Below are positions 1 through 7,376 of a DNA stretch of 20,954 nt, one piece after another. The stretch is from Chromatiales bacterium (GTDB lineage Bacteria > Pseudomonadota > Gammaproteobacteria > Chromatiales > Chromatiaceae), in NCBI GenBank assembly GCA_022360595.1, contig JAKSCN010000109.1, forward strand, positions 1 to 20,954, written 5' to 3'. A model generated the notes under the pieces. It was not told the DNA's origin and did not search any database. It worked only from the letters and a program-made list of their open reading frames with translations. The position numbers were made by a program, and so were the translations under genes. How positions within the stretch are numbered: position 1 is the first letter of the stretch; each line of letters opens with the position of its first letter.

Positions 1-1621
1 CGGCCCCGACGATCTTGCCGGCAAGATCGTACAGCGGATGCCAGTAAAGGAAGAACTGTTCATCGGCCAACGCACTGTGCAGGTCATTCTGTAGCTGCAG
101 GCGCTTTTGGGTCGCTTGCTGCATATTGGGGAAATAGAAGCGATAGGTATTACGCCCCGCCTCTTTGGCCCGGTACATGGCGGTATCCGCCTGTTTCAAC
201 ACCTCGGCCACGTCGCTATTTTTTGATTCGGGAAACAGAGTAATACCGATACTGGTGGTAACAAACAGCCTATGCCCCTCAATCTCATAGGGATACGAGA
301 GGTTATCGATCACCTTCTCGGCGACAGAATTGGCCTGGGCGCTCACCTGCTCACGGTCCGCTTCAAACTCCGTCAGCAGCAACACAAATTCATCACCACC
401 CAGCCTGGCCGCGGTATCTTCCTGACGCAGGCAACTCTTCAGGCGATTGGCCGCCTCAGCCAGCAGATTGTCACCGACCGGGTGCCCCAAGGTATCGTTT
501 ATTGTTTTGAAATTATCCAGATCGAGAAACAGCAGTGCACCTAAACGATCGTAACGTTTACAACGAGAGAGCGAGAGCTGCAGACGCTCTTCCAACAGGC
601 GGCGGTTGGGCAGTTTGGTCAGTTGATCATAGGAGGCTTGATACTGAATCAGCTCCTGCGCCTTGGTCTGTTCAGTAATATCCCGGCAACACCAGAGCAA
701 CCCATAGGTTATATCGTTAAGTTGTTGAGGGCGCAGGCTGCATTCGATGTAGCGCCCATCCTTTATTTCCAATACCCGATTGCCCAGTTGCTCGGTGTCA
801 AGGGTGACCGGTTCAGTCTCCTTAACCTGCAAGTCGATAAATTGAAGCAGGCGGTCGCGATCCATACTGTCGGTAACCGTTGCCGGAATCTTCCAGATAT
901 CAACAAACTGGCTATTGTAATCAACCAGATCCCCTTCCCTGTCGAGCACCAGGATGCCGTCGGTGGTGGAATCCAAGGTGGCCCGGAGCAGGGAGATACT
1001 CTGGGTCAGCTCTTTATCCTGTAAGTGGTATTGAGTGACATCCTCAATAACACCCGCGGCAGAGACCACCCCATCGCGACGGCTGATAGCAAACAGGCGG
1101 CATCGCAACTCTCGGGGTTCACCATCTTTATGGCGTATAACAAGATCTATTTCGCTATAGTCGGGTTTCTCAGTAACCTGGTGGTGAACGGCTTCAAGAA
1201 AACGCGCCCGGTCCGGTTCACGGATAGAGGTGAGCCAAAGGCCGGGATTTCGATAAAACTCTTCAGATGAACGCCCCCATACCTGTAAACAGGCGTCGCT
1301 GATATAGCTGAGGGTTGTGCCATCCTGGGAGGCCAGCCAGAACACTTCGGAGATATTGGCCAGCAGCGCTTTAAACAGCTTCTCACGTTCTTTTAAACTG
1401 AGCTCAATCTCTTCGCGCTTTTTATGCAGCTCTTGTAGCTGTTGTTGAAAGCGGCTTATACACTCTTGTTCGATAACCTCGTGGCGATTGCGTTGAATAG
1501 CATCGAACTCTCCTACAGAGAGTAGCGATTCAAGCTCATCAACCGACTTATCGAGATGATCTAATACACGAAAAGGATTGATCTTTTTGTCCAACTCATC
1601 CGCCATGCATAGATAATCCAT
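1..1621 (-). CDS. PAS-PAS-GGDEF-EAL c-di-GMP signalling protein (C-terminus cut by window edge)
   Basis: A minus-strand frame stays open from 1621 to the window edge, about 540 codons. It starts with a charged helical stretch and continues with two PAS domains (about residues 80-195 and 205-320; the first has ISEVFWLASQDG, the second TTDGILVLDREGDLVDYNSQF). A GGDEF domain follows, with DLDNFKTINDTLGH, an intact RxxD inhibitory site (RQED) and RLGGDEF near residue 408. The last visible residues, FFLYWHPLYDLAGKIVGA, are the opening strand of an EAL domain, whose catalytic glutamates lie outside the window. Canonical EAL domains read YYQP here, so YWHP is a variation. No membrane segment or signal peptide is seen, so it is probably a cytoplasmic sensor that makes and/or degrades c-di-GMP. 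ATG codons at 1621 and 1606 are both possible and neither has a clear Shine-Dalgarno sequence. The domain order is certain; the signal sensed and net activity are unknown. Confidence 0.9.
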   Translation of the reverse strand, partial: MDYLCMADELDKKINPFRVLDHLDKSVDELESLLSVGEFDAIQRNRHEVIEQECISRFQQQLQELHKKREEIELSLKEREKLFKALLANISEVFWLASQDGTTLSYISDACLQVWGRSSEEFYRNPGLWLTSIREPDRARFLEAVHHQVTEKPDYSEIDLVIRHKDGEPRELRCRLFAISRRDGVVSAAGVIEDVTQYHLQDKELTQSISLLRATLDSTTDGILVLDREGDLVDYNSQFVDIWKIPATVTDSMDRDRLLQFIDLQVKETEPVTLDTEQLGNRVLEIKDGRYIECSLRPQQLNDITYGLLWCCRDITEQTKAQELIQYQASYDQLTKLPNRRLLEERLQLSLSRCKRYDRLGALLFLDLDNFKTINDTLGHPVGDNLLAEAANRLKSCLRQEDTAARLGGDEFVLLLTEFEADREQVSAQANSVAEKVIDNLSYPYEIEGHRLFVTTSIGITLFPESKNSDVAEVLKQADTAMYRAKEAGRNTYRFYFPNMQQATQKRLQLQNDLHSALADEQFFLYWHPLYDLAGKIVGA

Positions 1622-1766
1622 GCCAAACAAAACCGAACACCCAGGACCACTTATTACTTTTTATTCCCATGACTAGATGAAAGAGAATCCTAGCCAACTA
1701 CAACTCCGACAGTAACCCCAGCGAACACAAGACGCCAGTCTAAGAGTGTCACAATTACATTAGTGG

Positions 1767-1796
1767 TTCAACAAGTTACAATCGCTTTGTTATAAC
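1767..1796 (+). promoter_or_regulatory. Candidate promoter for the PLP enzyme
   Basis: TTCAAC (1767-1772) and TATAAC (1791-1796) are spaced by 18 bases in the AT-rich gap before the gene at 1815. Transcription would begin near 1803, leaving a very short leader and no room for a ribosome binding site. The -35 match is weak. The rest of the gap 1622-1814 holds nothing else recognisable. Confidence 0.25.
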
Positions 1797-1814
1797 TATT
1801 TGAAAAAAACTGTG

Positions 1815-2837
1815 ATGAATTTAAAACGCCGAATATTCGAAAATATTGATTTATCATTAAACCATCACAGCCGCATCCATACCCTTTGCGGATACATTCC
1901 ACAGACGAACCGTAGTCCTGTTTTTATCAAGCGTGAGGATGAACTCAATCCCACGGCTATCGGCACCAAGCATAGAAAATATATCAGTCTACTGCCCAGC
2001 ATTCGGCAAGCCAATTACACCACCGTCATTCTGATTGGCAGTGCCTACTCGAATAATCTATTGGGTCTTACTCAACATCTGCTCAATGAACATATTGAGG
2101 TGCATCTATTCGTTAAAAGACCTGGTAGTCATGAGTTAACCGGCAACCGACTGTTTTTAAATATGCTGCTCCCCCAAAGTAATATTCATACGATTTCACC
2201 AAACCACTGGAACGAGGTAGTTGAACAAGCCAATGAATTTGCGGCCCAGCTACAGGGAGCCAATCGGCAGGTGTTGGTAGTGCCGGAAGGTGGGGAACAC
2301 CCTGCTACTATTCCCGGGCTTCTTACTCTGGCATTTGATATCCAACAGAACCAACAGACATACAATATCCGGTTCAGTGATATCTGGACTGATAGCGGCA
2401 CGGGAATCAGCGCCATCGGACTGTTACTCGGCATGCGTCTGCTGGGCATGACGGAAGCGCATCTCCATATCACCCTTATCGCCGGCAACGAAGCAGAATT
2501 CTTCGAACGATACCGGCGCTTTACCACCTGGACGGAACAGTGGTTGAAAGCTGAGATACCCGAAGCCGGCCCCAGGGTGACTTTTCACACACCGGCAACG
2601 GCACGCTCCTTCGGTAGTATCAACAAAACGGTGCAGCGAGCAACGATAACCATCGCCCGCGAAACAGGTATTCTCATGGACCCGATCTATTCGGTAAAAC
2701 ACCTCTACACCATGAAGCAGATTCTGCAACAGCATCCCCCCACCGGCCCCCAACTCTTCATCTACAACGGCGGCCCACTGGGGCTCTGCGGTTTCCAACA
2801 GACGCTGGCGAAACAACTCAGGACCCAGAAAGATTAG
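1815..2837 (+). CDS. PLP-dependent ACC deaminase / D-cysteine desulfhydrase family protein
   Basis: A 340-residue fold-type-II PLP enzyme. The family's order of motifs is present. KREDELNP leads into GTKHRKYISLL, whose K52 is the expected Schiff-base lysine. It is followed by IGSAYSNN (family form SNH), VPEGG, the phosphate-binding-like stretch DSGTGISAIGLLLGM, LMDPIYSVKHL and the closing FIYNGGPLGLCGF. Relatives deaminate 1-aminocyclopropane-1-carboxylate or release sulfide from D-cysteine; the sequence alone does not choose between these. Two motifs deviate from the usual ones: SAYSNN where SNH-type residues are normal, and SGTG instead of GSGGT, so the substrate may differ. ATG 1815 is used; a TTG at 1800 would add five residues, and neither has a Shine-Dalgarno sequence. 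It is alone on its strand and is followed by the ilv leader region with its own promoter. Confidence 0.85.
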   Translation: MNLKRRIFENIDLSLNHHSRIHTLCGYIPQTNRSPVFIKREDELNPTAIGTKHRKYISLLPSIRQANYTTVILIGSAYSNNLLGLTQHLLNEHIEVHLFVKRPGSHELTGNRLFLNMLLPQSNIHTISPNHWNEVVEQANEFAAQLQGANRQVLVVPEGGEHPATIPGLLTLAFDIQQNQQTYNIRFSDIWTDSGTGISAIGLLLGMRLLGMTEAHLHITLIAGNEAEFFERYRRFTTWTEQWLKAEIPEAGPRVTFHTPATARSFGSINKTVQRATITIARETGILMDPIYSVKHLYTMKQILQQHPPTGPQLFIYNGGPLGLCGFQQTLAKQLRTQKD

Positions 2838-2856
2838 AACAGGAACTCCTTAACAC

Positions 2857-2875
2857 TAGGGCCTGTTAACACTAA
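2857..2875 (+). repeat. Short intergenic repeat, copy 1
   Basis: TAGGGCCTGTTAACACTAA begins 20 bases after the stop of the PLP enzyme. TTAACACTA also occurs just before it (2850-2858), so the motif is framed by a 9-base direct repeat (2850-2858 and 2866-2874). Related copies are at 9530, 15040, 16311 and 19525. Its nature is unknown. Confidence 0.55.
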
Positions 2876-2899
2876 TTCACTCACACAGTAAATTTAGGG

Positions 2900-2929
2900 T
2901 TGCTTCTTTCGCCGAATTATCGTTAGTAT
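2900..2929 (+). promoter_or_regulatory. Candidate promoter of the ilv leader/ilvGM operon
   Basis: TTGCTT (2900-2905) and TAGTAT (2924-2929) are separated by 18 bases. A start near 2936 would leave a leader of about 33 bases before the leader peptide ATG at 2969, which suits an attenuated operon. Matches to the sigma-70 consensus are moderate. Confidence 0.4.
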
Positions 2930-2968
2930 TGGGTAACTTCAGATACTTTTTAGACGAACATAGATTTA

Positions 2969-3043
2969 ATGAAAGCGCTTTTTAACCTGGTGGTCTCTCT
3001 AGTGGTGGTCGTGCTGCGACTGCGCGGGGACTCTATCGGCTAG
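2969..3043 (+). CDS. ilvL: ilv operon leader peptide (attenuation peptide)
   Basis: A 24-codon reading frame from ATG 2969 to TAG 3041-3043. Twelve of its 24 residues are branched-chain amino acids, concentrated in LVVSLVVVVLRLR, including four consecutive valine codons at 3002-3013. It lies between a plausible promoter and a strong rho-independent terminator (3066-3104), directly upstream of acetolactate synthase. This is the arrangement of the enterobacterial ilvGMEDA leader, in which ribosome stalling at Val/Leu/Ile codons prevents termination. The peptide shares the style, not the exact sequence, of the Escherichia coli IlvL. A Shine-Dalgarno sequence is not obvious. It is too short for most gene finders. 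The function as a regulatory peptide rests on composition plus position and is convincing together with the terminator. Confidence 0.85.
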   Translation: MKALFNLVVSLVVVVLRLRGDSIG

Positions 3044-3078
3044 CGTTTTACCAAAACAGATTCCGAAAAAGCCCCCGC
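3024..3078 (+). promoter_or_regulatory. Candidate antiterminator pairing in the ilv leader
   Basis: GCGGGG at 3024-3029, in the last codons of the leader peptide, is complementary to CCCCGC at 3073-3078, the ascending arm of the terminator. A ribosome stalled in the valine run (3002-3013) would leave 3024-3029 free to pair and block the terminator. A ribosome reaching the stop at 3041 would cover it and let the terminator form. This pairing was found by reading; no folding calculation was done. Confidence 0.5.
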
Positions 3079-3104
3079 ATCGAAAGATCCGGGGGCTTTT
3101 TTTT
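3066..3104 (+). terminator. Rho-independent attenuator terminator before ilvG
   Basis: GCCCCCG (3071-3077) pairs with CGGGGGC (3090-3096). Inside, ATC and GAT close a GAAA tetraloop (3082-3085), with one C/C mismatch between the two helices. Preceding A residues and a run of eight T (3097-3104) complete a textbook intrinsic terminator. It lies 23 bases after the leader peptide stop and about 50 bases before ilvG, so it acts as the attenuator. Confidence 0.9.
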
Positions 3105-3153
3105 ACCCAGCAGAAAAAACTTAAAGAGCAGTTAAAACAGATCGGGGACAGGC

Positions 3154-4809
3154 ATGAACGGCGCAGAATATATCATCAAGGCACTCAAAGCTCAGGGCAT
3201 CGATACCCTGTTTGGCTATCCTGGCGGCTGCATCATGCCAGTCTATGACGCCTTGCTCGGCAGCGGTATCAACCATATCCTCTGCCGTCATGAACAGGGC
3301 GCTGCTTTCGCCGCCAATGGCTATGCACGCTCCACCGGACGGGTTGGTGTCTGTCTCGCCACTTCGGGCCCCGGCGCCACCAATCTGATCACCGCCATTG
3401 CCGATGCCCAACTCGACTCTGTTCCTCTGGTTGCCATAACCGGTCAGGTACCAACCGGATTGATTGGCACCGACGCCTTCCAGGAGTTGGATGTCCTCGG
3501 CCTCAGCCTCTCCATCACCAAACACAGCTATCTGGTCGAGCACATTGAACAGTTGCCGCAGATAATCGAGCAAGCTTTTCAACTGGCTACTGAAGGACGC
3601 CCCGGCCCCGTACTGATCGACATTCCTAAAGACGTACAGTTGGCCCAAATACCTGAAAGTCTCCCGGAAGCGCGCTTAGATCAGCAGATAGCACAAACGC
3701 CGAATCAGGAACAGATTAGCCAAGCACTCACCATGCTTAGGGAGAGCAAGCAGCCGATTATTTATGCCGGGGGTGGTATCACGCTCGCCGATGCTGTTGA
3801 CGAGTTTCGCGCCTTGGTCGATACCACCCAAATACCCACAGTGCTGACCTTGAAGGGCTTGGGCAATCTCCCCGCCAATCATCCACTCAATCTGGGTATG
3901 CTCGGAATGCACGGCTCGGTTGCGGCCAACAATTTGGTCCAGCAGTGCGATCTTCTGATTGCTATCGGCGCCCGCTTTGATGACCGGGTTACCGGGCGGT
4001 TGGCGCAGTTTGCACCACATGCCAAGGTAATACATCTGGATATTGATCCGGCTGAAATAGGTAAACTGCGCCAACCCGGCTGTGCACTAACGGGTGAAAT
4101 CAAAACCGGAATGGCGGCGCTCACCATCGAAACCCACATCGCCCCTTGGCGTGAGCAGTGCCAAGCTGAACAAGCGGTCAACGGATATGCCCAAACAAAA
4201 GATCCCAGTTCAGCCAGCGCCGCGGAGTTTCTCTCCGCATTGGGTGAGCTGGCTGAGAAGGATGCCATCATCAGTTGCGATGTTGGCCAACACCAGATGT
4301 GGGTCGCCCAGTACTACCCCATCTCCCACCCGCGCCGTCACCTCAGCAGCGGCGGCCTGGGTGCTATGGGGTTCGGATTACCGGCCGCCATCGGCGCCCA
4401 ACTGGCCAATCCTCAGTCCCAAGTTATCAGCATCTCCGGTGACGGTTCATTCATGATGAATGTACAGGAGCTGGCAACTATCAGCCGCTACCGTCTGCCG
4501 ATCAAGATGATCATCCTCGACAACCAGGCCCTCGGTATGGTGCGCCAGCAGCAGGAACTCTGCTATGCCAAACGCTACTCCGAAATCGATCTATCGGACA
4601 ACCCCGCCTTCACGGCGGTGGCCGAGGCATTCGATATTCCGGCAGCCATGCTCAACGAAGACGCCGACCTGAACAAGACACTGCAGGCCTTCTTATCCAT
4701 TCCCGGACCGGCCTTGCTGCATGTCCCTATTTCAACCCAAGAGAATGTCTGGCCAATGGTGAAGCCGGGCGACAGCAATGAACAGATGATAACAGGAGCA
4801 AGCGCATGA
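3154..4809 (+). CDS. ilvG: Acetolactate synthase large (catalytic) subunit, IlvG-type
   Basis: The 551-residue ThDP enzyme condenses two pyruvates to acetolactate, or pyruvate with 2-oxobutyrate to acetohydroxybutyrate, at the start of valine/leucine/isoleucine synthesis. The N-terminal ThDP domain has FGYPGG and the catalytic glutamate E47 in RHEQGAAFAANGYAR. A middle FAD/ADP-binding-type domain contains IGARFDDRVTG. The C-terminal ThDP/Mg domain carries GDG at 429-431 and N457 in ILDNQALGMV. Its length is close to the 548 residues of E. coli IlvG. Pairing with a short ACT-type partner (ilvM) overlapping its stop, rather than an ilvH-type subunit, supports an isozyme-II assignment. The start ATG has GGGGACAGG just upstream. 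Expression should be attenuated by the leader at 2969-3104. ilvE, ilvD and ilvA do not follow here. Confidence 0.95.
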   Translation: MNGAEYIIKALKAQGIDTLFGYPGGCIMPVYDALLGSGINHILCRHEQGAAFAANGYARSTGRVGVCLATSGPGATNLITAIADAQLDSVPLVAITGQVPTGLIGTDAFQELDVLGLSLSITKHSYLVEHIEQLPQIIEQAFQLATEGRPGPVLIDIPKDVQLAQIPESLPEARLDQQIAQTPNQEQISQALTMLRESKQPIIYAGGGITLADAVDEFRALVDTTQIPTVLTLKGLGNLPANHPLNLGMLGMHGSVAANNLVQQCDLLIAIGARFDDRVTGRLAQFAPHAKVIHLDIDPAEIGKLRQPGCALTGEIKTGMAALTIETHIAPWREQCQAEQAVNGYAQTKDPSSASAAEFLSALGELAEKDAIISCDVGQHQMWVAQYYPISHPRRHLSSGGLGAMGFGLPAAIGAQLANPQSQVISISGDGSFMMNVQELATISRYRLPIKMIILDNQALGMVRQQQELCYAKRYSEIDLSDNPAFTAVAEAFDIPAAMLNEDADLNKTLQAFLSIPGPALLHVPISTQENVWPMVKPGDSNEQMITGASA

Positions 4810-5078
4810 TCTACAGTATGCACATCGAAGCGAACGACAACCCCGCCATGCTTGAACGCATTTTGCAAACCACTCGGGTTCGCGGCTTTCACATCCGCCA
4901 CCTGGATGTCCGTGGCCATGAGAGCAAAGAGAGTCTGCGCATCACCATGACTGTTGAGAGCAGCCGTGATCAAAACAGGTTGATCACCCAACTGCACAAG
5001 ATCAGCGGTATCATGGAGCTGACTGCGCTGCACAGTATCAATGGCGACAACGCAGAGCCCGCCAGCGCAACCGCTTAA
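4806..5078 (+). CDS. ilvM: Acetolactate synthase small regulatory subunit, IlvM-type
   Basis: This 90-residue protein consists of a single ACT-like fold: YSMHIEANDNPAMLERILQ, then RGFHIRHLDV and a second strand with ITMTVES. Its length is near that of E. coli IlvM (87), and much less than IlvN/IlvH-type subunits with two domains. Its ATG overlaps the ilvG stop as ATGA (4806-4809), which indicates translational coupling and equal production with the catalytic subunit. ACT small subunits stabilise and activate the large subunit. IlvM-type isozymes are known to be insensitive to valine feedback, which fits control by attenuation instead. About a dozen C-terminal residues, rich in Ala, are probably disordered. 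Confidence 0.92.
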   Translation: MIYSMHIEANDNPAMLERILQTTRVRGFHIRHLDVRGHESKESLRITMTVESSRDQNRLITQLHKISGIMELTALHSINGDNAEPASATA

Positions 5079-5106
5079 CCATCATGACGAGAAGTAAAAG
5101 AGAGCA

Positions 5107-5952
5107 ATGAAACGTATCGGAGCCCACGTCAGCGCCGCCGGCGGCGTACATAACGCACCACTGAATGCCCAGGCAATTGGCGCCACCGCCTTTGCCCTAT
5201 TCACTAAAAACCAACGTCAGTGGCGGGCCAAGCCCCTGACCACCGAACAGATTGATACCTTTAAGGCGAACCTGCAGGCGGTCAAGATTGCGCCTCAGTA
5301 CGTTCTGCCCCACGACAGCTATCTGATCAATTTGGGACACCCGGAAGCCGAAGCGCTGGAGAAATCACGCAATGCCTTTATCGATGAGATGCAGCGCTGT
5401 GAGCAGCTCGGACTCAGCCTGCTCAACTTCCACCCGGGAAGCCATTTGAAAAAGATCAGCGAAGAGGAGAGCCTGGCAATCGTCGCAGAGTCGATCAACC
5501 TGGCCCTGGAGCAGACCGAAGGGGTGATCGCAGTGATTGAGAACACAGCGGGCCAAGGCACCAACCTCGGTTATAAGTTCGAACATCTGGCTGCCATTAT
5601 TGACGATGTGAAGGACAAATCACGGGTAGGCGTCTGTATCGATACCTGCCACACCTTTACCGCCGGTTACGATCTACGCACGGCTGAAGCGTGTGAACAG
5701 ACCTTTGCCGAGTTCGATCGCCTTGTCGGGTTCGACTATCTACGCGGCATGCACCTGAATGACAGTAAGCCGGAGCTGGGCTCAAGAGTTGATCGTCACC
5801 ACAGTCTGGGGCAAGGCAAAATCGGTTGGGAAGCCTTTCGATACATCATGAATGATCCTCGCTTCGATGAGATCCCCATGGTGTTGGAGACCATCGATGA
5901 CACTATCTGGGCACAAGAGATCGAGCAACTTTATGCCCTTCAAGAACAGTGA
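5107..5952 (+). CDS. nfo: Endonuclease IV (AP endonuclease)
   Basis: A 281-residue TIM-barrel enzyme (E. coli Nfo has 285). It cleaves DNA 5' to abasic sites and removes 3' blocking groups during base-excision repair. All nine zinc ligands known from E. coli Nfo are present at the same numbers: H69 (LPHDSYLINLG), H109 (NFHPGSH), E145 (IENTAGQG), D179 and H182 (CIDTCHTFTAGYD), H216 (MHLNDSK), D229 and H231 (VDRHHSLGQG), and E261 (VLETI). The gene starts 28 bases after ilvM with GAGAG as ribosome binding site and no terminator between. It is therefore likely cotranscribed with ilvGM and indirectly subject to the same attenuator. No strong terminator follows before the tRNA promoter. Confidence 0.97.
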   Translation: MKRIGAHVSAAGGVHNAPLNAQAIGATAFALFTKNQRQWRAKPLTTEQIDTFKANLQAVKIAPQYVLPHDSYLINLGHPEAEALEKSRNAFIDEMQRCEQLGLSLLNFHPGSHLKKISEEESLAIVAESINLALEQTEGVIAVIENTAGQGTNLGYKFEHLAAIIDDVKDKSRVGVCIDTCHTFTAGYDLRTAEACEQTFAEFDRLVGFDYLRGMHLNDSKPELGSRVDRHHSLGQGKIGWEAFRYIMNDPRFDEIPMVLETIDDTIWAQEIEQLYALQEQ

Positions 5953-6007
5953 TGAATGATTTTTCAATGGCTTATGGTGCAACGTCAAAATTCATCAACA
6001 TTTTTAC

Positions 6008-6035
6008 TTGACCATTAGCCAGGAATGATTAAAAT
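6008..6035 (+). promoter_or_regulatory. Promoter of tRNA-Asp
   Basis: TTGACC (6008-6013) and TAAAAT (6030-6035) are spaced by 16 bases and followed by a GC-rich discriminator (CCGCGC). That discriminator is typical of stable-RNA promoters under growth-rate control. The mature tRNA begins about 37 bases after the expected start. Confidence 0.65.
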
Positions 6036-6078
6036 ACCGCGCTTCCAACGGACATTACAGTTCAATGACTGTTGCGCC

Positions 6079-6155
6079 GGAGCGGTAGTTCAGTTGGTTA
6101 GAATACCGGCCTGTCACGCCGGGGGTCGCGGGTTCGAGTCCCGTCCGCTCCGCCA
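6079..6155 (+). tRNA. tRNA-Asp, anticodon GUC
   Basis: A 77-base cloverleaf. The acceptor GGAGCGG (6079-6085) pairs with CCGCTCC (6145-6151), the discriminator is G, and CCA is encoded at 6153-6155. The anticodon GTC is at 6113-6115, between CCGGC- and GCCGG-type arms. The T arm reads GCGGGTTCGAGTCCCGT. It is very similar to the enterobacterial tRNA-Asp. It stands alone with its own promoter and terminator; no integrase gene or repeat of its 3' end is visible nearby. Confidence 0.98.
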
Positions 6156-6163
6156 TCTACACC

Positions 6164-6193
6164 AAGCGCTGATTATTCAATCAGCGCTTTTTT
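6164..6193 (+). terminator. Rho-independent terminator after tRNA-Asp
   Basis: AAGCGCTGATT (6164-6174) and AATCAGCGCTT (6179-6189) form a perfect 11-base-pair stem with a 4-base loop, followed by T residues. It starts nine bases after the tRNA CCA end and may also serve rlmG, which converges from the other strand. Confidence 0.9.
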
Positions 6194-6218
6194 ATTGCTT
6201 GTTTTCCAATAACAGTCC

Positions 6219-7376
6219 CTAGCGTTTAGCCGCCCGAATAATGACAAACTTACGGTCACTGGCAATCACCTTTGCATCACCAAACAGGCGTTTCAGTTTA
6301 ATGTGATAGTTAAGGTGGCGATTACCCACAATAATCAACTCCCCGCCACGCCTTAAGCAGCTTCGCGCCTGCTGAAACATGCGCCAGGCGATAAAGTCCC
6401 CCACCACATGCTGCTGATGAAACGGTGGATTACAGAGCACCAGATCGAGACTCTGCCTGGCAAAGTCTCTCAGACCATCACCAGCCCTAAACACCATCTC
6501 ATTGGTTAAAGAGGAGGCCCTGGCCGTCTCCTCGGCACTCGCCACAGCCATGTAGGATTCATCAACAAAATAGAGCCTGGCCTGCGGATTACGCAGCCCT
6601 GCCACTGCACCCAGTACGCCACTGCCACAACCGAGATCAGCGATATCCTGGTAAGCGGGATCTGTCGGTATATGTTCAATCAGCAGGCGACTGCCAATAT
6701 CCAACCGTTCGCGGGAGAAGACATTGGCATGACTGCAGATCTGTAACCCCTGCCCTTCCAACTGATACCAGATTGGAAAGTCCGCCTCCTTCTCAGGCTG
6801 AGTGAAATCAGGTGTCGTAAAGATCAAACGCGCCTTCTTCTTCGCCAGGGAGGTACGGGTTGGCCCTAGAATGCCGCTAAAACGGTCCAGTGTTGAGCTG
6901 TGTATCTGCTTCGCCATCGCAAAGCCGATCACTTGTGCCTGTTGGCTGAGATGCCTCTTCAACAACCGCAGTTGATACTCTAAGAACGCTAAAGTCTTAG
7001 GGACTCGAATCAGTACCAGATCATAACGCTGCTGATCCAACTCAACAGTACTGGGCAGTCGCACAACTGACTCAAGAGCTAGATCGTTGGCAGTCAGATT
7101 CTCCTCCGTCGACCAATGGGCAATGTAGGAGTCACTCTGGGCGGTCGGTCGCCATTTGGACAGCGCCACCGAGATAGCGCCAAAGCTGTCATTCAGTATC
7201 AGCACCCGACTCTCTGGCTGAAGCAGCCCAGCTTCATTCAGATGGTTCAGCAGATATTCATCTGCGGCATCCCAGGCGCGTAGCTGTTCGCGCTTCCGCC
7301 GAGGATAGCGATGGAGTTGATAGCACCCATAAGGGGTTGAGAAGTGACTATCGGTATTCTCAGACACGACAATCAC
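6219..7376 (-). CDS. rlmG: 23S rRNA (guanine-1835 N2)-methyltransferase RlmG
   Basis: A 385-residue methyltransferase (E. coli RlmG has 378) of the RsmC/RlmG type: an N-terminal catalytically dead half followed by an active SAM-dependent half. The first half begins with the family hallmark LRAWDAADEYLL. The second has the SAM loop DLGCGSGVLG and the N2-guanine methylation motif NPPFHQQH (N316-P-P-F319). It ends with GGELIIVGNRHLNYHIKLKR, as RlmG proteins do. The NPPFHQQH form and the start motif favour RlmG over RsmC. It modifies G1835 of 23S rRNA in the large subunit. It starts with GTG at 7376, overlapping the rsmJ stop by four bases (GTGA). This suggests it is translated by coupling, because no separate ribosome binding site is seen. 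Confidence 0.92.
   Translation of the reverse strand: MIVVSENTDSHFSTPYGCYQLHRYPRRKREQLRAWDAADEYLLNHLNEAGLLQPESRVLILNDSFGAISVALSKWRPTAQSDSYIAHWSTEENLTANDLALESVVRLPSTVELDQQRYDLVLIRVPKTLAFLEYQLRLLKRHLSQQAQVIGFAMAKQIHSSTLDRFSGILGPTRTSLAKKKARLIFTTPDFTQPEKEADFPIWYQLEGQGLQICSHANVFSRERLDIGSRLLIEHIPTDPAYQDIADLGCGSGVLGAVAGLRNPQARLYFVDESYMAVASAEETARASSLTNEMVFRAGDGLRDFARQSLDLVLCNPPFHQQHVVGDFIAWRMFQQARSCLRRGGELIIVGNRHLNYHIKLKRLFGDAKVIASDRKFVIIRAAKR

Noticed and set aside
5951..5996. Inverted GATGAAT / ATTCATC after nfo
   Set aside because: The stem is only seven A/T-rich pairs with a loop of more than 30 bases, which is insufficient for a terminator call.
6079..6155. tRNA-Asp as an integration site of a genomic island
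   Set aside because: No integrase, no repeated tRNA 3' end and only ordinary housekeeping genes on both sides.
6025..6222. Open frame of 65 codons across the tRNA-Asp
   Set aside because: It reads through the tRNA and its promoter and terminator; a structural RNA explains the sequence.
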